This document shows positions 13,051-24,414 of a stretch of 64,000 bases of DNA, one piece after another (position 1 is the stretch's first letter; every line of letters starts with the position of its first letter). Position numbers and translations under genes: made by a program. The notes beneath the pieces are model-generated. The model saw only the letters and a list, made by a program, of their open reading frames with translations, was not told the DNA's origin and searched no databases. The stretch is taken from positions 69,825,684 through 69,889,683 of the forward strand of contig NC_089982.1 of the NCBI RefSeq assembly GCF_036417845.1, read 5' to 3'. This stretch comes from Apteryx mantelli (Eukaryota > Chordata > Aves > Apterygiformes > Apterygidae).

Positions 13051-16000
13051 CCATATTAAATTGCACTATGGTCTAGCTAGGCAACCAGACGGACATAACC
13101 TGACAGTTTACTTCCTCACCTGAGCCCAGCCCAAAATAACACCATTGAGAGGATGGCTCTAAGCCACAAATTGTGTCTCTTCATTAAATATGCTTTTAAA
13201 GAGTGAGTCCATGTTTTAATATAAAATCAATGTTTGATTACACTTAGCAATGATTCCTTAAAAATATGTGAATAAGAAAAATCTCAAGTTCATGCGCTCA
13301 CATTTATAGGCCTAAATAATTATTTTTCTGCCTTTACTGCAGATTTAGTTAGTCTATAATGCTAATCAATTCAAATTCAACAAGTTTTTATTACAGGCAA
13401 ATTCAGACAATTAGAAATATATGCAACACTAATCGTGAAGTATTATTCTACAAATCTTATTCATAATCATATATATTTATACAAAAAATACATTGGACTA
13501 TTGAGTGAGTGAGATACCGTCAGTGCAAGATGAGTGAAGGAATTAAGACTTACAGTTTGTGTGGAAATCCAGGAGCTGCTAATTACCCAAACTGAAACCA
13601 GAAGTAAGGAAGCAACAGTAAACAACCCCATATTTTGTTGGTATCAATTTGATAGTAAGAATATAAGAAGTAAAGGCCTTCCTATTTCTTAATCACAGCA
13701 CAGGAAAATCTTTTAAATCAAATCCATTATGTGACACAAGTGAAGAAGATGATGTTATTACTGAGAGCAGTGTGTGCAAAATTAATGTCCATCATAACCA
13801 CAGTTAGAAGCTGGAGGGGGAGATAATGGGGTTATGGCTAGGGGACGAATGTGCAGCAAGGATGTTACTTTTATGTATACGATTACCTGTCTCCTCCATG
13901 AGTTATAACTTTACTTATATAAGTACTTATTTACTTTATATCTTCCAGATTGTAAACAAATGATTCATATTGACTTGAGCACGCCTTAGTGTATTTACTG
14001 CAATAAAAGGCACTGAAATAATCCCAATGATATGATCAAAATCTTCAATAACCCAGCTGACATTCAGTGCCAACACTCCATCACGACAAGCCTCTGTGCA
14101 GACCTGAGAGAGGAAGAAGCAAAACTTTTTGTTGTTGAAATTAAGTCTACACATTTCATATGTCTCAAAAAGATTTTAAATGTCTTAATTACAATTCCAA
14201 ATAGTAGATGTGGGTCTTAACAGCCACAGGATTTGCACTAATAGCAAATACCCTGTTAACTTAAGTGAAACTAGTTTTCTTGCAGAGCAGCATGTGTATG
14301 GAACCAAGAAATAAAAATACTACAAATAACTGTTAAAATTAAACTCACATAAATACAGTCTGCATTTATAGTCAGGAGCAGATCTGCACTGGTCTGAATT
14401 TACCTCAGTTCTGAGTCAATTTTTGAATGTGTTATAAGAACAGTGTAAGTGTCCAAAGACATATTGATCCTATCGAAGTTAAAAGTCCTACTACTTCATT
14501 TTAGCTCCTGTTTGACCAGACATCCAAGCTAACTGCACTAAAAGCACCCCCATTCAACATGGTACTTAAGCACATGCTTCATGTGGCTGAATCTAAGGTA
14601 GACTTAAGCACCCACTTATAGAGAGTATGCTAATACACTGTCCTGAATTTGCTTTCCCTTCTGCTTGTAACTGTTGCCAGGCATGAAGATGGTGACAGAT
14701 CACTGGAAACAGGAGAAGATTACCCAGAACATCTGACTCGGCTGTGCATTTTCAACCACAAAATCTGAGGGGACTGAGATTTTTAATTTGAAATATGATC
14801 AGCTGACACTGCACTCTGTTGTGGTGTAGTATTAAAAACCAAAGGATAAACCAAAGAGCTGTTAAGTGCCAGAAACAAAACTCCTTAAAAAGGCTTTCCA
14901 AAAGTTTTAGGACATCTATTTTGCAGGAATATCTATTAGAAATATTTTTTTTTGTGCTTGTGTATCTGGAAAAGGTGCTAAAAGACTATCTCTTCACTCT
15001 CTTAGAAAATGAACACTTATCTAACAGAAAGCCAAGTGTTCTAGTAATTTCATTCATGACTTGTTCTGAAATAGTATGGAGTTACTGTTATATCCTTGCT
15101 TACATAGTTCTTTCAGATATATTGAAGTGATACCTGAGGTCATGAGTAAAATCTCTCTCATATTTCAACATTTTCAGTTGAAGTACTTCACTATTAATAA
15201 ATCAGAATTGGATCATTATCTTTACTGAACAAAAATTACACTGGGAGCACCTACATTAGTGTTTAGTTCAATCAAAAAATAGTGTTTTCAAGCAAATCTC
15301 CCACTCACCCCATGTACCATGCTTCAGTTCACATTACAGAGCTGTTTAGAGTGGAAAAGCGTGGGGTTTATCTTCAGATAAAAATAAGCTAAGAGATAAG
15401 CCTCAGAAGTGTACCTAACATGGTCTGGCCAGGAGCAGGTGCTCAGTCCATGGAGCCAGCAAATCCAAAGTAAACCTTGATAAAACATGAATGATGGGGA
15501 CATCATGGGATCTGATGATCAGACCACTAACTGTGTAACTCTACCAGTCCAATGAGTCAGGTCACACTTGCTGATGTGGACATAGCCATTCCGCCTAGAA
15601 AAATGCCATGCGAGGTTTGATATTTAAATGTATAAATCACTGAAAAATAAGACTTTTAAGAGAAATCATAAGTGTTATGGTGGCTGAAACCAATGGCAGC
15701 AAGTTTTCCTCTTCTTACACAGTATGAAAGTATTTAGGGGAGGATCTCTTCCTCCCTTGCTAGTGGTTCACTTTCTAACTCTGTGGCTTTCCTGAAATAT
15801 CCAATGATAAGCCATTCATGAGATTTAAGCTTTCATGTTATCTCTGACAAATCCTTCTTGCTTCTTGCTAGTGCATCTTCACTTCTTAAATAACCAACCA
15901 AACAAGGTGATCCAGACTCCACTCCTACCTCCATCTGTAGGGGTTTAACCCTCTCCCTCTCAAGAAATATCTATGACACAAAGGGGGCAGAGGGGAGAAG

Positions 16001-16669
16001 AGATAGTGGTGTTCTCCATCCCTCCTACTGATGCTGTGACACCATGCAGAAAGGAATTTATGATAAATTGGATAGGAAAGAGAGAATTCAACTCTAAATT
16101 ATTGGTCAGGACATTTCTGCTAAAGAAGGGAATACTTGGTGACAGTCCACGGGAAGGTAGTTTCAGCTGCTATTACAGAAGGAGTGATCCCTAGCACTGG
16201 TTTCATAAATAAATAAATTAATAAATAAATAATTACAACTGCATTTTGCCAGTAATCCTGTAGTAAATATGAGGGATGCTCTGTGAATGCCTCCCGATCA
16301 GCTGCTTAGAGGATTTTGTAGAGAAACGGTTCCCAGCTCGCTGCCAGACTGAGGCAGAAAACAGGCAAGCTCTGAGCAGCCTTCGACATTCACAAAAGCA
16401 AAAATCCAGATGCAACTGGACCTTTAAAGGCAAAGAAGTAAAGAAAATAAAGTGCATCTAGAATGAAATGGCTACTGAGCAAGGTCTTTTTGAATCTTAT
16501 TTTAGGGTTCATGATCGTACACCCTCTATCTGAGCTAGTGTCTATGTCTTCTGGTTTTGGAGTATATTAGTACTTTCTCTATAAAAGAAATAGCAGGACC
16601 TTGGGGAAATAAGTGGAGGCAAGCCCCCTGCACAAAGTAGAGCAGAAGAAGGTGTATGCTGCAGCTGCG
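13051..16669. other. Gene-free upstream DNA
   Basis: AT-rich unique sequence. I see no transposon, coding exon or RNA gene apart from an AATA tract at about 16.2 kb. Confidence 0.55.
16204..16233. repeat. AATA microsatellite
   Basis: Tandem AAAT/AATA units with one interruption. Confidence 0.8.
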
Positions 16670-16855
16670 TAACATAACCAGCTTTAATGGCGGCAGCTCG
16701 AGCTCTGGAAGCGAGGTGGTGAAATCCCCCGAGCGGCAGGCGGCTGCGCTTACAGGCTGTGCCCGGCCCTGAGCAAGCTGGTTTGAAACCAGCTCAGAGG
16801 GCTGGGGGCTACACTGCAGTCAGCGGGCGTAATGTAAAGCCAACCCTTTAGGTAT
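16670..16855. promoter_or_regulatory. Isolated CpG-rich patch 3
   Basis: About 180 bp with around 11 CpG. It includes a 9-bp inverted repeat, AGCTGGTTT-G-AAACCAGCT, at 16776-16794. A + strand donor-like AG/GTATGT follows at 16851/16852. It is smaller and weaker than the other two patches. Confidence 0.45.
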
Positions 16856-18325
16856 GTGCTTAAGTTCATTTCTAATTAGGAAAGTGGGTAAGTGGATGCT
16901 CGAAGTTAACCACCTACTTAAGTGCTTGCCTGAATTACAGCTGTACACTGGTATAATAGATGACTATATCTTTATTTAGACTCCATTTTAAAATTCTATA
17001 CAGAAGCAGGGAAGGAAAGTATTCAGATTAAAGGAAGGGGGCTGAAGCTGAGTAAATTCTATCCACGCTAGTATTTTAGGCTTTCTTAATGCTGTCGTAC
17101 CAGTTTGACCTTTATTTAGAAATACATTTCATTTTGCCATTTGAGATTGATACATTTCTGAGCTATAAACTATTTTTGAAAGGAAAACATTTCTTCCTTT
17201 CCTCTTTTTCCCCCCTTCACATTATAACAATAGATAAGGTTGTTAGATTTGCAGTAATTCCAACCATAACTGTTCAGTGTACACAACAGAGTTTTCTCCT
17301 GTCCCTCACCCTGGTGAAGCAGCTTTCTGAGTAAATATTTATAGAGAACTAATTTAAGTACAGTTTAATTAAAATGTTCATTTTTAAGAATGAGAACTAC
17401 ATTAGAATGAAACAAATCAAATTCAAAACAGCAAAAAAAATATGCAAGTCAGAATCATTACAATCCTATTGATCATTATAAATAATAGAACATTTATTCT
17501 TGAAAACCGTGGTTTAACACAGAACACTTTATGTTTATTGAATTCACAAAAAAGCTGGTCCATACCTTTGCATTTACTAAACATTCCCCAACACACATCA
17601 TAAAAGGTAGAAAAATTATTGTTAACTATTTTGAACAAATCCCTGGTTTTAGTAGATAAAATTTATTCTGCTCACAGGAGAACTCTGAAATCCTGAATCA
17701 AGCCAGATACAGTTACAACAAGAGCAACATTAGTTCAAAGTTTGAGCTTCGCTCTCTGAAACTTTTGTTAGGGTTGTTAAATACTTGCTGCATTTCATTA
17801 CACAGGTAGCAAAACCATCCCTGTGTAGACTGCGTATCAGATTGGATGTGGGTTTTTCTTTTTCCTGTCAGAAGAAGGGGCACCATACAGTGCCTTGATC
17901 TTGCATATTTTAAGCCAAGCTTTACTGAAAATTCACTTGTGAAAGAATCCCAACAAATGGTTACAGGATTACAGCTTAAACAATTATTTTGTAGATGTAG
18001 ATCTGAGTAATGACACAAGGGCACACATATCTTTACTTTTTAAGCTATATGTATATGAATTTATTTGCAATCAGGCAACCTAGGATGGAATTTTTGGCAG
18101 ACCACTAGAAAGAGCAAATGTTTGCCCATATAAATGCCTTGCAGAATCAAGGCCTAAGCTTGCTCAGTAAAGAACCCAAATTCAGCCAGAACTTTAAAGT
18201 CAGACCAGTTTCATCTTTTGTAGGCATAAGCACATCCCAGGAGCTATAGGTTTACAATCCTTAGAAATGGGTTTCATTACATGAAAAATAATAAAGTAGA
18301 ACAAATTAATTCTGTAGCTAGAAAT

Positions 18326-18365
18326 TCAGAAATACTCATATTCAGAAATACTCACATTCATAAAT
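18326..18365. repeat. Short tandem repeat, about 17-bp unit
   Basis: TCAGAAATACTCATAT is followed by TCAGAAATACTCACAT and a partial third copy. Confidence 0.6.
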
Positions 18366-19764
18366 ATTAAGACATATTTTTAAAAAATGGTTTGAGAACA
18401 AACCTGTTTCCTGAAAGCTAAGGCCCTAGAGGCTAAGTCCTGCAGACCATTTTTCGTAGTTACCCAGTTAAATAAACTCTGCATACTCATATCAAGAAAG
18501 TTATCTTCTTTTCATTGCCTCTAAGCCTTGATTTTGTGTGAGTATTCACACTGCTGCACGTTAACCATAGCTGTTTTACAAATTTGTTTCTAGCTGCAGA
18601 TGCACTGTGCCCTCTTCCTCAAACTAATCTCATCCTCCTAAAAAGTAAAACAATTTTTTTCCTCCTTTTACAGCAAAAAAATCACTTCTTGTAATTGCCT
18701 TATTCTTTCCCTTCTAAATTTTCTCCCAGGTGAGAATGTTTAACTGCTCTCAGAGGAAGTATCTCCCTCCCCTGTGGCTTTCACCTGACTGGAGGACAAC
18801 AGCCAGAACAGTATAAATAGGCAGCTATCACCTCTATGCTCAGTTAGAGCCTTATTAGTAAAACATAATTTAGGATAGGCTATAAACAAAAGGTTTTATT
18901 GCTTGTTACTGTGGGACTGATTATAACACTAAACTTGGGTTATCAGGTTAGGTCAAACTCCAAGATTTGCTTATTTTCATGATTTGTGTCCTGTCTCCTA
19001 TGCTAAGATGTGTATCTCTTAGAAGAAGGAAGTGCTGGTTTATAGCACTCATTTGGGGAGTGATTGGCTTGAGTTTCACATTAGTTAGTGCTTTTACCTG
19101 GTGAGTAATTGAATATATTCTCCCTTTCTCTGGTTCTTTCCCATGATGGTATGTTAAAGTGTTTTGGGTCTGTATTTTTTCTTAGCAAAGATCTCCTGAT
19201 GCCACCTCTAAAGCCTGTGTTATGTGCTGGAGAGGGGAGCACTGGCCCTGTTAGAGGGAAACTAGCAGCAATGCAAGCAACCTTTCCATAGGTACCTTCT
19301 GGTAAGCCCCAGAATACATGCTCCTGCTCAGAGAGAAGCAAGAGGCCTACCAGAACACCTCGTATTTGAGGAAAGGTGACTTCTAGCTGTTGCTTCTCAA
19401 GCAACTTACATTGAAATGAAATAAAATCTCACTAAAGTGAAATCTTGAGAAGCTTGGGTAACTTGGGAGTTTGTGTAGCTTGTACCAAGAGGATCTCCTC
19501 ATGGCGTCTTCCTCCTGGCACTTCCACAATGAAGCAAACGTTGTTCTCAATTTATAGCAAAAATACCTTGTCAGAATGACCCTTACTTTACATACTTTTG
19601 TTGAATTAGTAAGAACAGCACTCATCTGCCTCTTTAATTCTTTCATTGCTGTAAGAAGCAATATGACTGAGGGGAAAAGTGTTTAACAACCTGTTTCAAT
19701 GTTTTTCTTTTGGCTTTCATTTTCACACTGATCTTTGCTTGCATGGTAAGAGTTTGCTACTGGT

Positions 19765-19821
19765 TTGCATATATGTGGGTATACATGTGTGTATGTATAT
19801 GTGTGCATATATACATACACT
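19765..19821. repeat. TG/TA microsatellite
   Basis: Alternating purine-pyrimidine tract of TATG, TGTG and CATA units. Confidence 0.8.
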
Positions 19822-20779
19822 GCTTTGTTTCTGAGGGAGAAAAATCTGTTGTAGATCAAATCTGGATTCTGCATGGAGGTGAACTGCTTCTGCACCTCTA
19901 AGGGTTTTGTTTTTAGTGTTATATAAACTGGCATTTTAAGGAAACATATTGACTTGCAAAGACTTGTTTTAAATGCAGTTCCTTGCCCTAAGGTATGTTA
20001 TTGCTTGATTAAATACCTCTAACTAAGAGAAAATATCTTTCCAGGTGACCAAAAGGAAAGAAAACATCTGTTTTCACATGTCTAAAATCACTACTGTCAC
20101 TTAAACTTATCTTTTTAGATAAACCCATTAGATCATCTCTTCTGCTTCTTGTGGGAGCATAGCTGTGCTCCCAATAGAAAATTTTAGCAGTAGCTGGTAT
20201 AGTAAATTCCCATGTTGGCTAAAACAGTTGCTTCAGATGCTGTATGAAGGGTCACTGTGAAGCGTACGAGAGAAAAACAAAATCAGGTTAGATATGATGT
20301 CTCAAACATTTCAGGTACATCATAACCTTTTGAGAGGTGGAAGATGAAACAAGGGGGAGAAGAAACTTTGCTTATCTTTAACTGAAAAAAGTTCCTAACA
20401 AATACTGAATTTCTGATGTTCTAGCTAAGTTTAATCATATAATATTAACTAAATTCAGAAGCCCAGGCTTTCAGTGGCAAGTGAAATTCCATGTGTTTTG
20501 TGGTAAGCATTTTCCACTTACCTTTTACATTTTGGAAACAAATTTAATGCTCTATTTAGTTACTGCTCTGCATACATTAAACTATATATAAAATTATTGG
20601 CTGTTGAAATGATGAGGGAACAATTTGTAAGTTATAGCATTACATAATCTTGTAAGGTATTTGACTTAGTGTTGAATGATGTTGTTTTATAAAAAATACA
20701 GCACAACATTTTTAATCTTCATTTAAAGATGTGAAGCAGTTGACAAATATAGTGGTTAATAAGGAATCACCATTGAATA

Positions 20780-21170
20780 AGGATGGTTAGTGGGCTTCAG
20801 TAAGGGTTGACAGAAGAATCAACAGTACTTGATATTTTCAGAAATGGGTTGCTAAATTGATACTTTCATTAATGATCAGAAACTAAATAGAAAATCAAAG
20901 ATGAAAACTTGTATCTGATGCAAAGACTGCTGGAGTTGTAAATAATGGAGAGGACAGGCTTATTATATGGGGCGCAGCTTAATAAATATGGGTTTTAGTA
21001 CAGCAAAGTGGAAAACTAAGCTTCTAGGGGAGAAAAAGAAATGCAGGAAGTTCCTACAGAATGGGAAATTCTGCTCTAGGCAACAATTGTCCAGAAAAAG
21101 CCAGGGACAACAGCACAGAACAAACATGTTCCTGTGGGAAGGCTAATGTGATCCAAACATAGTTATATTC
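20780..21170 (+). mobile_element. Possible very old CR1-type RT remnant
   Basis: Scattered similarity to the CR1 ORF2 region after the RT catalytic core. TTTCATTAATGATC resembles the codons for FINDL, and further right TGTGGGAAGGCTAATGTGATCC resembles the block encoding AKKANGIL. The spacing is about right but the frame is lost. This was judged by eye and could be wrong. Confidence 0.35.
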
Positions 21171-23469
21171 AAGCAGGGAAGTAATAAGTATCCTTTAACC
21201 AAAATAACTACTTCCATTATCTCACCACTGAGATTTTTTTTTTAATTCTGCTGCTTGCTCTTATTCTTTCTTTTTATTTTTTAAGGGCATTGAGAAGCTT
21301 TGAAGGGCATTGAGACAGGCCAGGAAGAATCACCCAAGAACAAACAAACAAAAGCTCAAACTGAAGAATGTCTTAACTTGTGATTCCAATATATAAATAC
21401 CTCTTTACTCTCTCCCCTACTTATCAGAGGATTAGTATTAGACCCAAAATATTTCTGAGGCATTGTGTCTAACCTGACTTTTGTCTCATCCACTTAATAA
21501 ACGTACTTCATGTTGAAGCTTATTTCTTAGAAAGTTGCCATTGTTTCTGTTTAAAAAAATGCAATTCCAAAGACTAGCTGAAAACCCTCACAAATTTTGA
21601 TCATAATCATCAGATATTTTTAGATTAAGCGTGATGTTCCTGAAATGAGGCCTTTATGCCCTTGTAATAAGGGCTGGGGCACGGGAGTAGGAGGGGAAAG
21701 AGCAGCTCTGCCAGTTGGTAGTGTTTTCCTTCCCAGATAGTCTCAGATGTTCACCCAGGTCCTGGAAGAGCTGGAACATGTTATTCTGCTTTCCTAGGGC
21801 AGAGGCTACGCACCTCTGAATGCCAAGGAGACCCTGGTCATGGTCATGCCTCAGGGGACTTAGAGCAGTGCATGCCAGTCTGCCTGCTCATGTACCCTCT
21901 CTGGTTACAGCTGCCCCCTTGGTATGGGTTACTTCAATATTCTCACTGTCTCCATGACTAGCTGTGCATCCCTGTAGGTAGGGCCCTATCATGGGGCCTG
22001 ATCCTAGTTCAAACTTCTGCTCCATCTTCCAGCTTCACTTGTTTCTCTGGTTTCTTCTGTACCTTCCCCTCCTAGGCTTTCTATCCTCTACTTGCATGGA
22101 TGATTATCATCTTATCTTGGACTTGTTTCTTGTATTATATCTACTGCATCACTTACATCAGTATTATTTGATTAGCAAACTAAGATTTCATTTCTGTGAA
22201 ACAAATAAAATGCATCCCAAATCATATATCATGCACAAACCGATATAGGTGGTATAATATTTAACATTTAATGTTGAACTCTTTTCATATTAAGATGTCT
22301 TTGGGCAACATTGATTTGTTACTGAGTCACATATATAAGACTTTGTTTGTGGTAATTTTAATCAGAAGCATACTCAGGTTCTCAAATTTAACAATCAGGC
22401 CACAGATGGCAGTTAATCTAGTCTTTGACTAAATTAATTGCTTTCATAATTGGGTACACATGGAGCTGTTTAAACATTAAGCACAGTGCTCTTAGGTATC
22501 TTTAACAAAAGAAAGTATGGCTGTTTTAACCAAAAGCTTTGAGCAACTGGGAATAACAGAAATGTGTGTGTGTCATAGGAAGAAACAGAATGCTGTGGTT
22601 GCATTTAGCTCTGCAGAGAAAAGAAACAGCAAGATTAGAATTGGCATGTTTGGCTAAATTTGAGAAACATTTTGTAACTGCATCGAGGTAGGAAATTTGT
22701 TACTGGTATTACTTCATTAGGCACAGAATTAGCTTAAATGTTTGGGAGAGAACATGTTTTATTAGCTTTCTCCTACACTTAACCAACTGATTGTCCCTAT
22801 ATGGAAATAAGGGAAAAAGAGCTTTAGTTACTATTCACACAACCTTCCTGGTGCGGAAGTTGGCAAACCCTGCTGGAGCTCTGAAATATTGAGCCAGGAC
22901 ACTTTGTGGGGAGGAATCTGATAACCAGGGTGATAACTTGATAACTGCGGTGAGGGGGACTCTGATAACCACTCAAATACCAGAGTGGTGGTTTTGCACC
23001 GATGAATTTGTACATTTACGTACCACTCTACAAAAGTTGTATGTGTATCATAGCGAGTTGTGCTGACCTTGACTAGTTTCTACCCGACAGGCCAGTTCTG
23101 TCTTAGTTTAGCTAGGGGGAGATGAGTTTTCATGTACACACAAGCTCCAGTCTAGCTACCTACAGCTCTACACAGTAATTCCCCAGCAACAGCCCCAGCT
23201 CTTGTCTCGCAGGTCACACCTTGTAAGGACACCCTGCCAAACAGGGAAATATTTCCACTGGAAATCCTAATATCTCCAAAAGCACAGTGAAAACTGTCTC
23301 TCAAAGCCCACTTATATTTTAGCTAGTATGCTCTGTCTGTCCCTTCCTACTCTATAAAGCTAATGGAAGATGCTTAAAATATAATAGTTTTACTGATAGG
23401 AAATATAGATCCTAGCAGTGAAAAGATGTGTTATTTCCAATAATCTGTTGCTGATAAACACACACAACA
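21171..23469. other. Gene-free upstream DNA
   Basis: No recognisable gene. About 21.65-22.05 kb is moderately GC-richer, without CpG enrichment or a supportable frame. Confidence 0.5.
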
Positions 23470-23890
23470 GATGCCACAGTGGAAATGGAGCTGAGATTTA
23501 TTTTGGAAGTAGCACTCCACGTATAAAAGGAGCACTCAGAGGGGACAAGGCTGCTGCTGAGCTGCTTAATGAGTTCTTGGTATCAGTGTTTGAGGCGGGA
23601 ACAATTAGGGGGCCAGGACCTTTTATTTCTGGGAGGAGGGCACTTGGCAGAGGAGCAGTCTGAAATCAAAGTGGCTATGAAAGAGGTTATAGAACAAATT
23701 GACCAAATGAACACTAAAAAAAAAAAAAAAAAAAAAAAAAAAACAAGATTTGAGTATTCACGTGAATTCTAAAAGAATTCTAAATTGAAACAGCTGAATT
23801 ACTAAAGGAGGTGTAAAACCTCTCACATAACTTCCTTGGAACCTGAGGACTGGAGAGAGCAAATCACCAGTGGTGTTATCTTGAAAATAA
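23470..23890 (+). mobile_element. Degenerate CR1-type LINE ORF2 fragment, interrupted by an A28 run
   Basis: Plus-strand translation gives GDKAAAELLNEFLVSVFE, then MKEVIEQIDQMNTKK, then after the A-run, with frameshifts, AELLKEV and SLEPEDWRE. This is the order seen in CR1-type ORF2 (linker, then the segment before the RT fingers). The conserved block normally read as SPGPDG is replaced by 28 A at 23716-23743. It is an old, dead copy in sense orientation relative to LCORL, upstream of its promoter. Confidence 0.65.
23716..23743 (+). repeat. A28 homopolymer
   Basis: 28 consecutive A inside a degenerate CR1 ORF2. It is not at the element's 3' end, so it is more likely expansion of an AAA-codon run or an unrelated insertion than a LINE tail. 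Confidence 0.85.
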
Positions 23891-24380
23891 ATAAAATTAA
23901 TCGAGATCAAAATTAAGATCAAAATTGCTTTGGCTTTTACAAGCTTGCAGGATTTCTGAAATTGAGCTTTTAAAGTGAATTTTTTATTTGTAACTAGTTC
24001 TATTCCAGGCTGATAGTCTTCTAAATATAATGATAAAAGGTCACAGAGCCAATTTTAACCAAGTGACATGTTAGCTATACTAGCCCAAAATACTTGACTT
24101 TCATTTTGCATACTACTGATTAAAGATATTACCAGCATCTCCTTTGGCTTTCAAATCTGAATGACTAGTCATATCACACTGGAATATGTTTTATAGCTGT
24201 AACACCAGGCTGATAAACGTTGAGAGAAGCAGATGACAAGAATGCCTAAATGCCTAAGAATAAGGGAATTGAGCTATGTGGGGACAAGGAGGAGGGATTG
24301 TTGCACTGGTACGAAAGTACTTAGTATTGTGAAACCTTGTCAACCAAATCTGATGAAGCAGTGGTAGACACCTGGCTCGT

Positions 24381-24414
24381 AAAAAAAAAATATATATATA
24401 TATAATATATATAT
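24381..24414. repeat. A10 followed by TA repeat
   Basis: A-run passing into a TA dinucleotide tract. Confidence 0.85.

Larger units (their letters stand above)
16856..20779. other. Gene-free upstream DNA
   Basis: Mostly AT-rich unique sequence. A TATAAATAG motif at 18812-18820 is noted separately. Short frames are not recognisable. Confidence 0.5.
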
